Origin: an uncultured Clostridia bacterium | GTDB lineage: Bacteria; Bacillota; Clostridia; TANB77; CAG-508 | Direction: 5' to 3' | Assembly: GCA_934140005.1 (NCBI GenBank) | Contig: CAKPBB010000002.1 | Location: 1-64,000 of the forward strand | Length of the DNA: 64,000 bases | Position numbers and translations under genes: made by a program | In this document: piece after piece, positions 1 to 8,700 of the stretch | Layout of the letters: each line of letters starts with the position of its first letter | How positions within the stretch are numbered: the first letter of the stretch is position 1 | Notes under the pieces: model-generated | Told to the model about the DNA's origin: nothing | Seen by the model: only the letters and a program-made list of their open reading frames with translations | The model's database searches: none

Positions 1-2012
1 CTTGAGCACATTGAGATTGGTTGAAAATGATATTTATCTGTTTCAGCATATAAATTTGTAAAAGCTACAGGTGTTGATACTTCAACAATTCCACTTGGCT
101 TTGAATCTTCCCCAATATATACTCCTGATGTTGAACTTGCAAAAAGAACATTATCATTACTCAAATAATATACTGCACTTCCATGTATTGTATAAATTTG
201 TTTTATACCACTTTGCACTAATTTACTTGGTAATTCTAACTTTATAACAGTTCTACTTGTTTGTCCTGCACCAAAACATGAACTTACTCCATTTGCAGCA
301 TATATTTCACCATTTTCTTTTTCTATCAAGAATCCATATCCTAGCGAATAAATATTTTTAACATTTGTTGCATATTCTCCACTGTATTGTGTTAATGCAT
401 TTGTAGATATATCAGTAGAGTTCCAACCTTTATGTCCAACATGCCATATTGTTCCATCTTTTTTTAATATCATGTATCCACCCGCATCACAACATACTAT
501 TTGTTTTATATCACTATCAATATCTTGATTTGCTTTATATCCTATACTATTGTCTACAGTATATTCACCTGTTTCACTATTTTCTACATATGTATATCCA
601 TTAAATACTTGTACAAATTTTTTATATGTACTTGTACTACTGCTCAATCCTGCTGTGGCTATTGCGCTTCTACCACTAGAATAAAAAGTTCCATCTGTGC
701 AAGCTATTATTACAGAATAATTTTCACATGTTCTTACTATATATGAAATCTTATCTGGTTTTGGAAATGATACTTCTTTAAATTCACTTATTTCATTATT
801 ATGTCCTAGACCTAAAAAGTAATATATATTACTGCCCATTGCATATAACTTATTATCTATTGTAACAACAAATAAATATCCATCAGCTTCATATACCGAT
901 TTTACTTTCTTGCCATCAACATTTAACTTAATCGCATCTCTTCCTGTATATTCTACTTGTTGTTCTTGAGTTAGTCCTAATTTATTCCCAGAATTATTTC
1001 CCCATGCCCATAAATAGTCATTTTGATCAATAACATACATTGTATTAGAACCAGAAATAATCTGTTTATATTCTCCAATTTCTTCTGGTATTGTTAATTC
1101 TGTCCATTTATTCGATATAGCTTCCATCTTAGATGTTGGTGTATTTATTTGTGCACCTTTTACACCTTTTGCATATAAATCACCATTGTTATACAATTTA
1201 TATACATTGTCGGAATTTACTGAACTAATTATTTCAAATCCATATGGGTTATAATCCGGATTCTCTACCTTATTGCCATCTCCATCTAATATATAATTAC
1301 CATTCTCATCTACTTTATATTTATTTGAAACATTTCCTGCATTTTTTCCAGTACTAATTTCTAATTCTGCAAAACTTGGCATATCTGCATAACCTTCCAT
1401 TACTGTTTTTGCCATTTCCAAGCTATAACATTGTATGCCCTTCAAGTTTGCACCTTTTACTGAATATATTATTCCTGTTGATGCATCTATTAGATATTTC
1501 TTCTTTTTATTTATTCCTAATGTTTCATTATTCAAATAGTACAAATCTTGCACACCTGCTGGATAATATATAAACTCACTTTCATATTTATTATCAAATG
1601 ATTCACTTGATTCTGTTAAATCTAATGTTGGCTTTGAAGCACTTATGCTCCATACTCTATAATATCCAACTTCTCCCATTAGTCCTTTTGTTTGTTGTAA
1701 TTCTTCTGGTGTGCATAATCCATTTGTTGGTGCTTTTTTATCATAATCATCATCATTTAAAATTTTACTTGTCTGCCATATTTTCAAGGCTTCTTCTACA
1801 TCTGTCATTTCACTAAAAAAAGTACTGTACTGTGCTTTTGAAATTATTCCATTTTCTCCAATTGTTGCATTTAAGCTTACTCCTGCAAGAATAACCATAA
1901 TAATAATGGTTATAACCAATGCAATTAATGTAATTCCATGTTGATTATAAAATTTGTACTGACTTTGCTTTGATATTTTTTTGTCTTTGATTTTCCATTT
2001 TCTTTTGTCCAT
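1..2012 (-). CDS. Gene A: prepilin-like RCC1-repeat surface protein (3' end beyond window)
   Basis: The reading frame is open from an ATG at 2012 (GGAGG seven bases upstream) to the left edge, about 670 codons, so the C-terminus is missing. After a basic N-terminus comes a type IV prepilin-like segment, G26 then ITLIALVITII, and a hydrophobic helix ending LAGVSLNATIGENG. Further on, RCC1-like repeats are visible (LWAWGNNSGNKLGL, LYAMGSNIYYFLGLG), which suggests an exported beta-propeller. The first 250 or so residues after the helix are close to gene C (blocks such as EEALKIWQT and NDDDY match), so the two are paralogues. The Glu5 of classical pilins is replaced by Ala. Export and surface display are inferred. 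Its promoter faces the gene, unlike those of B and C. Confidence 0.85.
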   Translation of the reverse strand, partial: MDKRKWKIKDKKISKQSQYKFYNQHGITLIALVITIIIMVILAGVSLNATIGENGIISKAQYSTFFSEMTDVEEALKIWQTSKILNDDDYDKKAPTNGLCTPEELQQTKGLMGEVGYYRVWSISASKPTLDLTESSESFDNKYESEFIYYPAGVQDLYYLNNETLGINKKKKYLIDASTGIIYSVKGANLKGIQCYSLEMAKTVMEGYADMPSFAELEISTGKNAGNVSNKYKVDENGNYILDGDGNKVENPDYNPYGFEIISSVNSDNVYKLYNNGDLYAKGVKGAQINTPTSKMEAISNKWTELTIPEEIGEYKQIISGSNTMYVIDQNDYLWAWGNNSGNKLGLTQEQQVEYTGRDAIKLNVDGKKVKSVYEADGYLFVVTIDNKLYAMGSNIYYFLGLGHNNEISEFKEVSFPKPDKISYIVRTCENYSVIIACTDGTFYSSGRSAIATAGLSSSTSTYKKFVQVFNGYTYVENSETGEYTVDNSIGYKANQDIDSDIKQIVCCDAGGYMILKKDGTIWHVGHKGWNSTDISTNALTQYSGEYATNVKNIYSLGYGFLIEKENGEIYAANGVSSCFGAGQTSRTVIKLELPSKLVQSGIKQIYTIHGSAVYYLSNDNVLFASSTSGVYIGEDSKPSGIVEVSTPVAFTNLYAETDKYHFQPISMCS

Positions 2013-2182
2013 CTAAATTCCTCCTTTGTTTTATGCAAGAATCCAGAATTATAAATGGACATCTAGAACTAATTCTATTTTTGAAAAATCATTGTCAAAA
2101 ATAAAATTAGTTCTCTGTCTTTTTGTAATATAAATAGCTTTTGATTACTAAATTTAGTCAGCATTCATTTATTTTGCATACA

Positions 2183-2211
2183 CAAAAAAGCACTAATACA
2201 AGTATTAGTGC
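2183..2211 (-). terminator. Leader terminator of gene A
   Basis: A 10-bp perfect stem (GCACTAATAC with GTATTAGTGC) with a two-base loop is followed on the minus strand by six T. It lies between the promoter at 2324-2353 and gene A, so it would attenuate the leader transcript. Equivalent hairpins occupy the same place before genes B and C. Confidence 0.75.
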
Positions 2212-2219
2212 CATAATTT

Positions 2220-2252
2220 CTATTTATATTGCAAAATTATTTTAAAGTACAT
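2220..2252 (-). CDS. Ten-codon leader minigene of gene A
   Basis: ATG at 2252 follows GAGGAAG with a short spacer and reads MYFKIILQYK before TAG. The stop is only a few bases before the leader terminator. Leaders of B and C hold a minigene of exactly the same length behind the same ribosome site. Translation is inferred; the conserved length and the ribosome site are the evidence. It could be a leader peptide controlling the terminator, or a tiny independent peptide gene. Confidence 0.45.
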   Translation of the reverse strand: MYFKIILQYK

Positions 2253-2290
2253 TAGGCTTCCTCTTTACATTTATTTTTATGGATTGCTTG

Positions 2291-2307
2291 CTTTAATTAA
2301 ATTAAAG
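2291..2307. repeat. Palindrome in the gene A leader
   Basis: A 17-bp palindrome (CTTTAAT, 3-bp centre, ATTAAAG) sits exactly where genes B and C have their left inversion site, directly after the conserved ATGGATTG on the plus strand. It is shorter than those sites (17 against 21 bp between CTTTAA ends) and no inverted partner is visible within 200 bp, so it looks like a decayed or single site. Confidence 0.5.
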
Positions 2308-2323
2308 ACTTATTTATATAAAA

Positions 2324-2353
2324 ATAATATCATTATGCAAATTTAATGTCAAC
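2324..2353 (-). promoter_or_regulatory. Promoter of gene A
   Basis: On the minus strand TTGACA (2348-2353) and TATTAT (2324-2329) are separated by 18 bp and point toward gene A. The -10 ends 16 bp before the palindrome at 2291-2307. This is the arrangement genes B and C would have after promoter inversion. Confidence 0.7.
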
Positions 2354-2404
2354 ATTTTCAATATTACACTTATATTACAATTTTCTATTTTAAAATTGTA
2401 AATT

Positions 2405-3421
2405 TTAACTACAATAACTACATAATATACTTCTTAGTCCTACATCTATGTCAATATTACCAGATTTAGAATTATAATCTAGGTCTACTAATTCCTGTAG
2501 TAAATTTCTTAATTGATTCACTTTAAAATATGAAAGCTGTTTTTTATATTTAGTTACTAAAAAAGTTTGATTAGGTTTCAATCCTAAAGTTGAAACAACA
2601 TCAGCATTATTGTTTATTGCAATAGCACACAAATATAATCTTTTAAAATGTGTATACAATGTTATTAAAATTCTTTGTAATGGCTCTTTTTGATAAATAA
2701 GATTATCTAATACTTCTAATGCTTTTTCTATTTTTTTATTTCCTAAATTATCAGTTAAATCAAAAATAACACTTTCTATTTGTTTAATTGTAAGTTCATT
2801 TATAGCATCTTTTGTAATTGAATTTCCTTCTCCAGCATATTCAATTAATTTTCTTATTTCATTCATTAAATTTTGCAAATTAGTTCCAGCCGTTTCAATC
2901 AAATAATTTAAAGTTGCATCATCTGCTTTTACTTTGTACAATGCACATACTTTTTTTAATCTTGTAATCAATTGAGCAGGTTTTAAGAAATCAATTCCAC
3001 AAACAACAGCATTTTTTTCAATTACTTCATACACTGCATTTTTGTCTACATTTTCTTCCACAAACACAATAACATTTGAATCTTCTATAATCTCATAATT
3101 ATTTTTTATATATTCACAAATTCTTTCTTGCAAAGGGGTTGCTGTTTTTCTTCTTCCGTCTTTCTTGAAAATTCCAGAATTTTTTACAATTATTAATTTT
3201 TTATCATAACCAAAAGCTGGCATTTCTATATTTGTAATTAAATTATTAACATTAGTATCATCTAATACTACATAATTAATACCTAGCAAAAGTTCTCCAA
3301 AGTTCTTTTTTATTTTCTTAACTAAAGTTTCAACTAAATATTGTTCTTCCCCATATAGCAAATACATAGGTTTTAATTCTTCTGAAATTTCTTTTTCTAA
3401 TTTATCATAACTAACTTGCAT
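2405..3421 (-). CDS. holA: DNA polymerase III delta subunit
   Basis: The 338-residue protein has the family's usual length and begins with the clamp-loader delta pattern MYLLYGEEQYLVETLVKKI. Delta opens the beta sliding clamp as part of the clamp-loader complex during replication. The N-terminal AAA+-like domain (about 1-140) lacks a Walker A motif, as is normal for delta. A middle helical domain (LIETAGTNLQNLMNEIRKL) and a C-terminal collar domain (LQRILITLYTHFKRLYLCA) follow. The gene sits between surface genes A and B on the same strand, an unusual setting. A TATAAT-like -10 lies in the 75-bp gap upstream, so it probably has its own promoter rather than depending on gene B. Confidence 0.93.
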   Translation of the reverse strand: MQVSYDKLEKEISEELKPMYLLYGEEQYLVETLVKKIKKNFGELLLGINYVVLDDTNVNNLITNIEMPAFGYDKKLIIVKNSGIFKKDGRRKTATPLQERICEYIKNNYEIIEDSNVIVFVEENVDKNAVYEVIEKNAVVCGIDFLKPAQLITRLKKVCALYKVKADDATLNYLIETAGTNLQNLMNEIRKLIEYAGEGNSITKDAINELTIKQIESVIFDLTDNLGNKKIEKALEVLDNLIYQKEPLQRILITLYTHFKRLYLCAIAINNNADVVSTLGLKPNQTFLVTKYKKQLSYFKVNQLRNLLQELVDLDYNSKSGNIDIDVGLRSILCSYCS

Positions 3422-3496
3422 TCTTCTGCCTCACATTTATTTTTTCTTATTATATCAAAGGCATATTGCAAAATCAATCTGTATTTAGAGAAATTA

Positions 3497-5275
3497 TTAG
3501 TTCAAACTACTGTCTATTGTATATGTTCCATTAGATACTTCTATATAACCAGCTCCAGAACCAATTCCTTGTGTAGACATATCTACATTAGATAATAAAT
3601 AGTTCATAGTTAAAGTCTTATTACTTAAAAACTCACTATCAGTCATATATTTAGAATTTATATATCCAGTTTTAGGTAGTCCTGTCTTTTGCTCTGATGT
3701 TGTTCTCATATGCCAAATTTTATTATATAAATTATCATATGCATGTATATCGATGCTTGTTACTTCTTGTCTTTTCGGCATACAACCTGCTTGTAAATAT
3801 ATTGGAGTTTGATTAATACCATTCATATATGAAGTTCCATCAGTATATCTGTTTCCATTAAAAGCATAGATATTAGCAGTTTCGGATACTTTTACATTAG
3901 CCCCTTGTCCAGCTGTTCCACCGTCTCCTCCACGATGTCCAACCCACCATGACAAGCCTCCCATTCCTCCAAGTAAATTTTTTGCATCATTTCCGTCAAC
4001 ATCATTTCCTTCAGGTCCTGAAAAATATCCTCCTGCTCCCCAATAGTTATTACTACATCTATCACTTGTATGTCCAAATAAACCATTTATAGAAAAAATA
4101 TCTGTATCATAACTTCCTCCTGAGCCTCCAGAGAAACCTCCAGCTCCAGTACAACAAGTTGCACCTGCTCCACCGGCTCCTCCTCCACCAATTCCAGCAG
4201 CTGGATATCCTCCTGCTCCACCGCCTGAACCATCAGTTGATGTACCACCTGAAGCACCAGCACCTCCATAAGCATATATCATAATGTTATTATATATATT
4301 TATATTTCCTGCATTTTCACCTTGTCCACCATTTTCTGCAATTCTACGAGAATCAATTTCTTCACCTAAAGCAGGTGATCCACCATTGCCACCATTACCA
4401 CCAATACCAGCACCAGCTCCACCACCACCTGCTTGGTATCCATCTCCTATAAAACCGTTTCCTGCATTACCTCCAAAAGCATCTATAGTTCCTTTACCAT
4501 GTAGATTTAGTGTTGCTCCTTCTGGAACATGAATTCCTGCATAGCCACCTTTCCCTGGGACATTTCCATTTGCATCTTCTCCAAATCCAGAATCAACTGT
4601 CATTTTAACACCTTCAAGGACATACAAATTTAGTGTAGCTCCAGAATGAACATCTACTGCTGACCTTTTTAGTCCTTTATTGGTTAAAGTCATATCTTGT
4701 GTCATATATATGGTTACATTACCACTTACTATATCAAAGTTTAATGAATCTTCTATTTCATCATAAAATATTATGGTTGTTTGTTGATTCTCCGCAAGTT
4801 CAAATTTCATTGTTCCATCTGTTACCTGTTTAAATTCTTCTCTTGTTACTATTGTGAAATCTGAATTTTCATCACTTACGCCACCCATTTGTACTGCTTT
4901 ATAAGCACCATCATCTTGTTCTACAAAGAAATATTTTCCTTCTTTCTTTATTACCATTTTAAATTCATCATCTACTGGATATGCTCTAAAGTCCTCAATA
5001 TCTCCACTTTCTATTTTCCCCTTTAAAAATTCTGATATTGTTTTTTCATCACTTTCCCATACATTATACTGTAAGAACATATATTCTAAATCTTCTTTCA
5101 ATCTAGCTAAATCCTGTGTTGCCTTTGCTTCTTTTGCCTTCGTCAAAATTCCATTATCTCCAATTGTTGCACTTAAACTTACACCTGCCAAAATTAACAT
5201 TACAATTATTGTAATTACTAGAGCAATTAATGTTATACCTTTTGACTTTATTACGAATTGCTTTTTCTCATTCAT
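3497..5275 (-). CDS. Gene B: prepilin-like glycine-rich surface protein
   Basis: The start is placed at the ATG at 5275, eight bases after AGGAGG; an earlier in-frame ATG at 5281 is too close to it. The 592-residue product opens with a basic stretch and G13 followed by ITLIALVITIIVML, a prepilin-like cleavage region without Glu5. Residues about 40-200 form a mixed domain. Residues about 240-450 are dominated by Gly-Gly-X repeats (GGGGAGAGIGGNGGNGG), with beta-helix-like segments before them (LNLYVLEGVKM, LNLHGKGTIDAF). The body is unrelated to A and C although the leader is nearly identical to that of C. Probably an exported surface adhesin or structural protein; no function is assigned. Its promoter appears to be on an invertible segment and currently OFF. 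Confidence 0.85.
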   Translation of the reverse strand: MNEKKQFVIKSKGITLIALVITIIVMLILAGVSLSATIGDNGILTKAKEAKATQDLARLKEDLEYMFLQYNVWESDEKTISEFLKGKIESGDIEDFRAYPVDDEFKMVIKKEGKYFFVEQDDGAYKAVQMGGVSDENSDFTIVTREEFKQVTDGTMKFELAENQQTTIIFYDEIEDSLNFDIVSGNVTIYMTQDMTLTNKGLKRSAVDVHSGATLNLYVLEGVKMTVDSGFGEDANGNVPGKGGYAGIHVPEGATLNLHGKGTIDAFGGNAGNGFIGDGYQAGGGGAGAGIGGNGGNGGSPALGEEIDSRRIAENGGQGENAGNINIYNNIMIYAYGGAGASGGTSTDGSGGGAGGYPAAGIGGGGAGGAGATCCTGAGGFSGGSGGSYDTDIFSINGLFGHTSDRCSNNYWGAGGYFSGPEGNDVDGNDAKNLLGGMGGLSWWVGHRGGDGGTAGQGANVKVSETANIYAFNGNRYTDGTSYMNGINQTPIYLQAGCMPKRQEVTSIDIHAYDNLYNKIWHMRTTSEQKTGLPKTGYINSKYMTDSEFLSNKTLTMNYLLSNVDMSTQGIGSGAGYIEVSNGTYTIDSSLN

Positions 5276-5435
5276 CTGCATTTCCTCCTATGTATATTTA
5301 TCTTGAGAAAAGAACTTTTTTCAAAATTCTTTTCTCTTAATCCATAAAACAAAATGCAAAGAATTGCTACTTTGTTTCCTTAAAAGAAAACCATTTCAAG
5401 AATTTAAATCGTAATTATTTCAGATATTTGCATAC

Positions 5436-5469
5436 AACAAAAATAACACTAATAAAATCTATTAGTGTT
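5436..5469 (-). terminator. Leader terminator of gene B
   Basis: A 10-bp stem (AACACTAATA with TATTAGTGTT) is followed by ATTTTTG on the minus strand, just after the leader minigene and about 160 bp before gene B. The stem is all but one or two A-T or T-A pairs, so it is weaker than the gene A hairpin. Confidence 0.6.
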
Positions 5470-5477
5470 CCTAAGAA

Positions 5478-5510
5478 TTATTTGCTTAATTTAATTACAA
5501 ATTTCATCAT
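5478..5510 (-). CDS. Ten-codon leader minigene of gene B
   Basis: Behind GAGGAAG the frame reads MMKFVIKLSK and stops with TAA. It has the same length, position and ribosome site as the minigenes before genes A and C. The sequence is small, basic and hydrophobic. Translation is inferred. Confidence 0.4.
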   Translation of the reverse strand: MMKFVIKLSK

Positions 5511-5545
5511 TAGACTTCCTCGTATATTTATTTTTATGGATTGTT

Positions 5546-5570
5546 ATCTTTAAGCATACAACTTAAAGAT
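5546..5570 (+). repeat. Left inversion site, locus B
   Basis: Arms ATCTTTAAG and CTTAAAGAT flank the core CATACAA. The palindrome extends outward to 15-bp arms (5540-5554 and 5562-5576). Confidence 0.8.
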
Positions 5571-5657
5571 AACAATTTATGATGTGTAATAGGCTTTATA
5601 TCAATTATTTTATGCTTTTTTATCAATTTTTCACTACTAAAGTTTAAAAATTAATCA

Positions 5658-5686
5658 TTGACTTTAAATCTCACTAATGGTAGAAT
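5658..5686 (+). promoter_or_regulatory. Promoter inside invertible segment B
   Basis: TTGACT (5658-5663) and TAGAAT (5681-5686) are 17 bp apart on the plus strand. In the present orientation it fires into the terminator after gene C and serves no visible gene. No equally good promoter is seen on the minus strand of the segment. Confidence 0.75.
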
Positions 5687-5701
5687 TTTTACAGAAATAA
5701 A

Positions 5702-5726
5702 ATCTTTAAGTTGTATGCTTAAAGAT
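5702..5726 (-). repeat. Right inversion site, locus B
   Basis: Exact reverse complement of the left site at 5546-5570, including the core. Confidence 0.8.
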
Positions 5727-5732
5727 TCACAT

Positions 5733-5775
5733 AAAAAAAGAAGAAAATAGATATTAATCATTTTCTTCTTTTTTT
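5733..5775. terminator. Bidirectional terminator after gene C
   Basis: A 16-bp perfect stem of A/G-rich against T/C-rich sequence with an 11-base loop overlaps the end of the noncoding stretch. It has A-run and T-run on either side, so it can end both gene C transcripts and rightward transcripts from the promoter in segment B. Confidence 0.75.
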
Positions 5776-5779
5776 ATTA

Positions 5780-8700
5780 TTATATTTCTAGTTCAGGACA
5801 TTCTACCCAGTCAAAAGCTGTTTTATATCTACTATTAGGTGTTTTTCTATCTACTCCTATCCATCTACCCAAAATACCATACAAATTAGAACCAGTACCA
5901 TAAACTTTTCCATCTTTATCAATGGCAATAAAAAATCCATTTCCAGCAGTTATTTGTACAATATTTTTCATATTGCTAACCTTCTTTGCTGTTCTTTGTA
6001 TTGTTGAATCTTCAAGTCCAACACCAATTCTATTGTTTTTACCCCATACATATAAATTTCCTTTTTTAGTCATTAATAAGTAATCGCATATTCCATCTGA
6101 GCTCACAACATTTGAAACATTTTCTCCATCAAAAAATTTTTCTAAATTGAACTCCGTCCATGTAACTCTTGTGTCTGGATTCGTTCCAGTTCCTGTATTA
6201 CCAGAAACATGGTCCGTTCCAGTATAAAAGAATTTTTGATTATTTTCCTCGGCATTTTCTATCAAATATGATTGATATCTTGAAGCAAATATTTTATTTA
6301 TCTTATCTAATTGTATTGCATTTCCAGTATACAGTTTAGGTATACTAGAAGCACTATCTCCTAAAGCTACACCATCATTTCTGCCCCATGTATATAATTT
6401 CTTATCATATGTTAAAGCAAATCGTTCACATGGGCTGACACTCCATAATTCTATATTTTCTAAAAGTTTTATTGGTACAGTATAATTAGATAATTCAATA
6501 AAACTTGCTTCATTAGATTTTGGAAGTCCTGAATAATTTTCATTTTTTCTTGTGCACACATAAATAGAATTATTATCATTTGCATTTGTCTTTATAAACA
6601 TTGCTCCAGTTGCCATATAATAATCTTCTATATTTTCACTTAAACTATTATATATATCTAAATCCTTCAAATAATCTTTTAGTCTTACAAAATTAGAAAT
6701 TTCAATATTATCTGAAATATTTAGGCCTAAATATCTAGCATCATTTCCTAAAACCCATAGATCATTGTTAAAATCTATATATCCTAATTTACTATCATTT
6801 GCACTTGCATTAATTTTTTTTACATTACTAGCAATTAACTTCCAAGATTGTTGTAAAATAAAGTTTTGATACATTAGAGTAGCGTCTCTAGTAACATAAT
6901 AATCTCCATCAGCACTTTTTAGCATAATATTTGCCTTATTCCAACCAGTAGTATTAGTACTAAAAATAAATTTATCTATTACTGGCAAATTCGTTAATTC
7001 TTTAAATTCATAATAAGTAGAATCAATAGTAGTTGATGAACCAATTCCCATACCACTTGTTGGTCCTGCACAATACACTTTTCCATTATTTAACAAAATA
7101 AATATATTAGTAGAAAGAAATATATCTTTAATATTATTTATATCTACATCTGCTAAAATCTCTTTCATATTATAAAAAGTATACCAACTAGTTGCTTTAT
7201 GTAGAAATGAATCATTTGTACTTCCTTCAACAGACATCCAAAATTCATTTTCGCCAGTACTATTTATTCTTTTTATTATTGTAATTCCTTTACTAGACCA
7301 TATATTTTGAACTTTTCCATTTTCTGTTTTTTCGTCTTCATATTTAAAAATAACATTTTGCATACTTCCTTGTTGAACTAAATATAATTCATTATTTTCA
7401 AGCAGTACATAAGTTGTCGGTGTATTATAATGCATACCATTAATAATTTCTTTTATCTTACTATCAAATTTTTCACCATATACTCCATTAAAAATTTCTG
7501 TATATTTTGTTATATAGTTTACACTATTGTTCTCATTTTCAAAAATATAATTAATTTGCGATTTTTCTCCTGCAAAATATACTTTTCCATCTTCTGTTAA
7601 AATCATTGAAAAATGATCGTCTCTTCCTTTACAAGTTACTGTTTTTATTTTATTTGGATTACTAAATTCGACCTTGGTAAAAGAATTTGTAGTAGTAACA
7701 TTACTTCCAATTCCTAATTCACCATATGTGTTATATCCAGATGCATATAATTCATATACTCCATTATTTAACACAACTACATATGTTGCATATTCTGTTG
7801 GAAACACTTTATATATACTTCCTGGAATAGACAATTTTATTACATCTCTACCTGTATAACTCTTTTGTTCTTCTTGCGATAAGCCTAATATATTATTTGT
7901 ATTGCTTCCCCAAGCCCACATTTCTCTATTAGAATCTATTACATAAATTGTTCCACAACCTGAAACAACTTCTATATTTCCACTACTTGCTCCAGGAATT
8001 TCGTTAGAGAATTCAATATTTTTCCATATATATGCATTAAGTTTTTGAGTTTCTTCTGTTGAAGAATTTAATAGCAGTCCTTTTTTTCCTTTTGCATATA
8101 AATCACCATTATTATATAACTTATAAATATTATCATTTGAAAAATCAGCTATAATTTGAAATCCATTTGGATTATAATCTGAATTTTCTATTTTATTGCC
8201 ATTTTCATCTAATACATAATTTCCATTTTCGTCTACTTTATATTTATTTGATACATCACCAGCTGCTTTTCCACTATTTACTTCTAATTCTGCAAAAGTT
8301 GGCATATCCGTATAGCCTTCCATCACAGTTTTTGCCATTTCCAAACTATAGCATTGTATACCATTTAATCTTATACCTTTTAATGAATATATTATTCCTG
8401 TTGCAGCATCTATTAAATATTTCTTTTTTTTATTTATTCCTAATGATTGATTATTCAAATAGTATAAATCTTGTACTCCTGCTGGATAATATACAAATTC
8501 ACTTTCATATTTACTGTCAAAAGTTTCATTTGATTCCGTTAAATCCAATGTTGGTTTTGTATCACTTATACTCCATATTCTATAATATCCTACTTCTCCA
8601 ATTAGTCTTTCTGTTTCCTGTAATTCATTTTGCGTACATAAACCATCCGTTGGTGCTTTCTTTTCATAATCATCATCATTTAAAACTCTAGCAGTTTGCC

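Larger units (their letters stand above)
5341..5554. repeat. Leader repeat, copy 1 (identical to 8962-9175)
   Basis: About 214 bp of the gene B leader match the gene C leader base for base, running from near the start codon up to the outer arm of the inversion site. The match stops at the 7-bp core of the site. It carries the leader minigene and terminator. Confidence 0.9.
5546..5726. promoter_or_regulatory. Invertible promoter segment of gene B (OFF orientation)
   Basis: Two 25-bp perfect inverted repeats (5546-5570 and 5702-5726) bracket 131 bp of intergenic DNA. Each repeat is itself an inverted pair of 9-bp arms (ATCTTTAAG, CTTAAAGAT) around a 7-bp asymmetric core, CATACAA on the left and its reverse complement TTGTATG on the right. 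This is the layout of tyrosine-recombinase sites. Inside lies a promoter, TTGACT-N17-TAGAAT, that reads rightward, away from gene B. Inversion would place it about 17 bp from the left site, pointing into the gene B leader. Phase variation by inversion is inferred from this structure. Confidence 0.8.

Noticed and set aside
3892..4532. Long frames opposite or out of frame with gene B
   Set aside because: They arise from the repetitive Gly codons of gene B read in other frames; no start signals.
5281..5545. A c-di-GMP or other known riboswitch in the pilin-like gene leaders
   Set aside because: Such leaders often carry c-di-GMP riboswitches, so I looked for their conserved elements, but did not find the GEMM-type core. 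The region is better described as minigene plus terminator.
5543..5727. Reading the paired palindromes as ordinary transcription terminators
   Set aside because: Only the site at 9321-9345 has a T-run. The two sites of each pair are exact or near-exact inverted copies including the asymmetric core, and each pair frames a promoter. Terminators would not need this.
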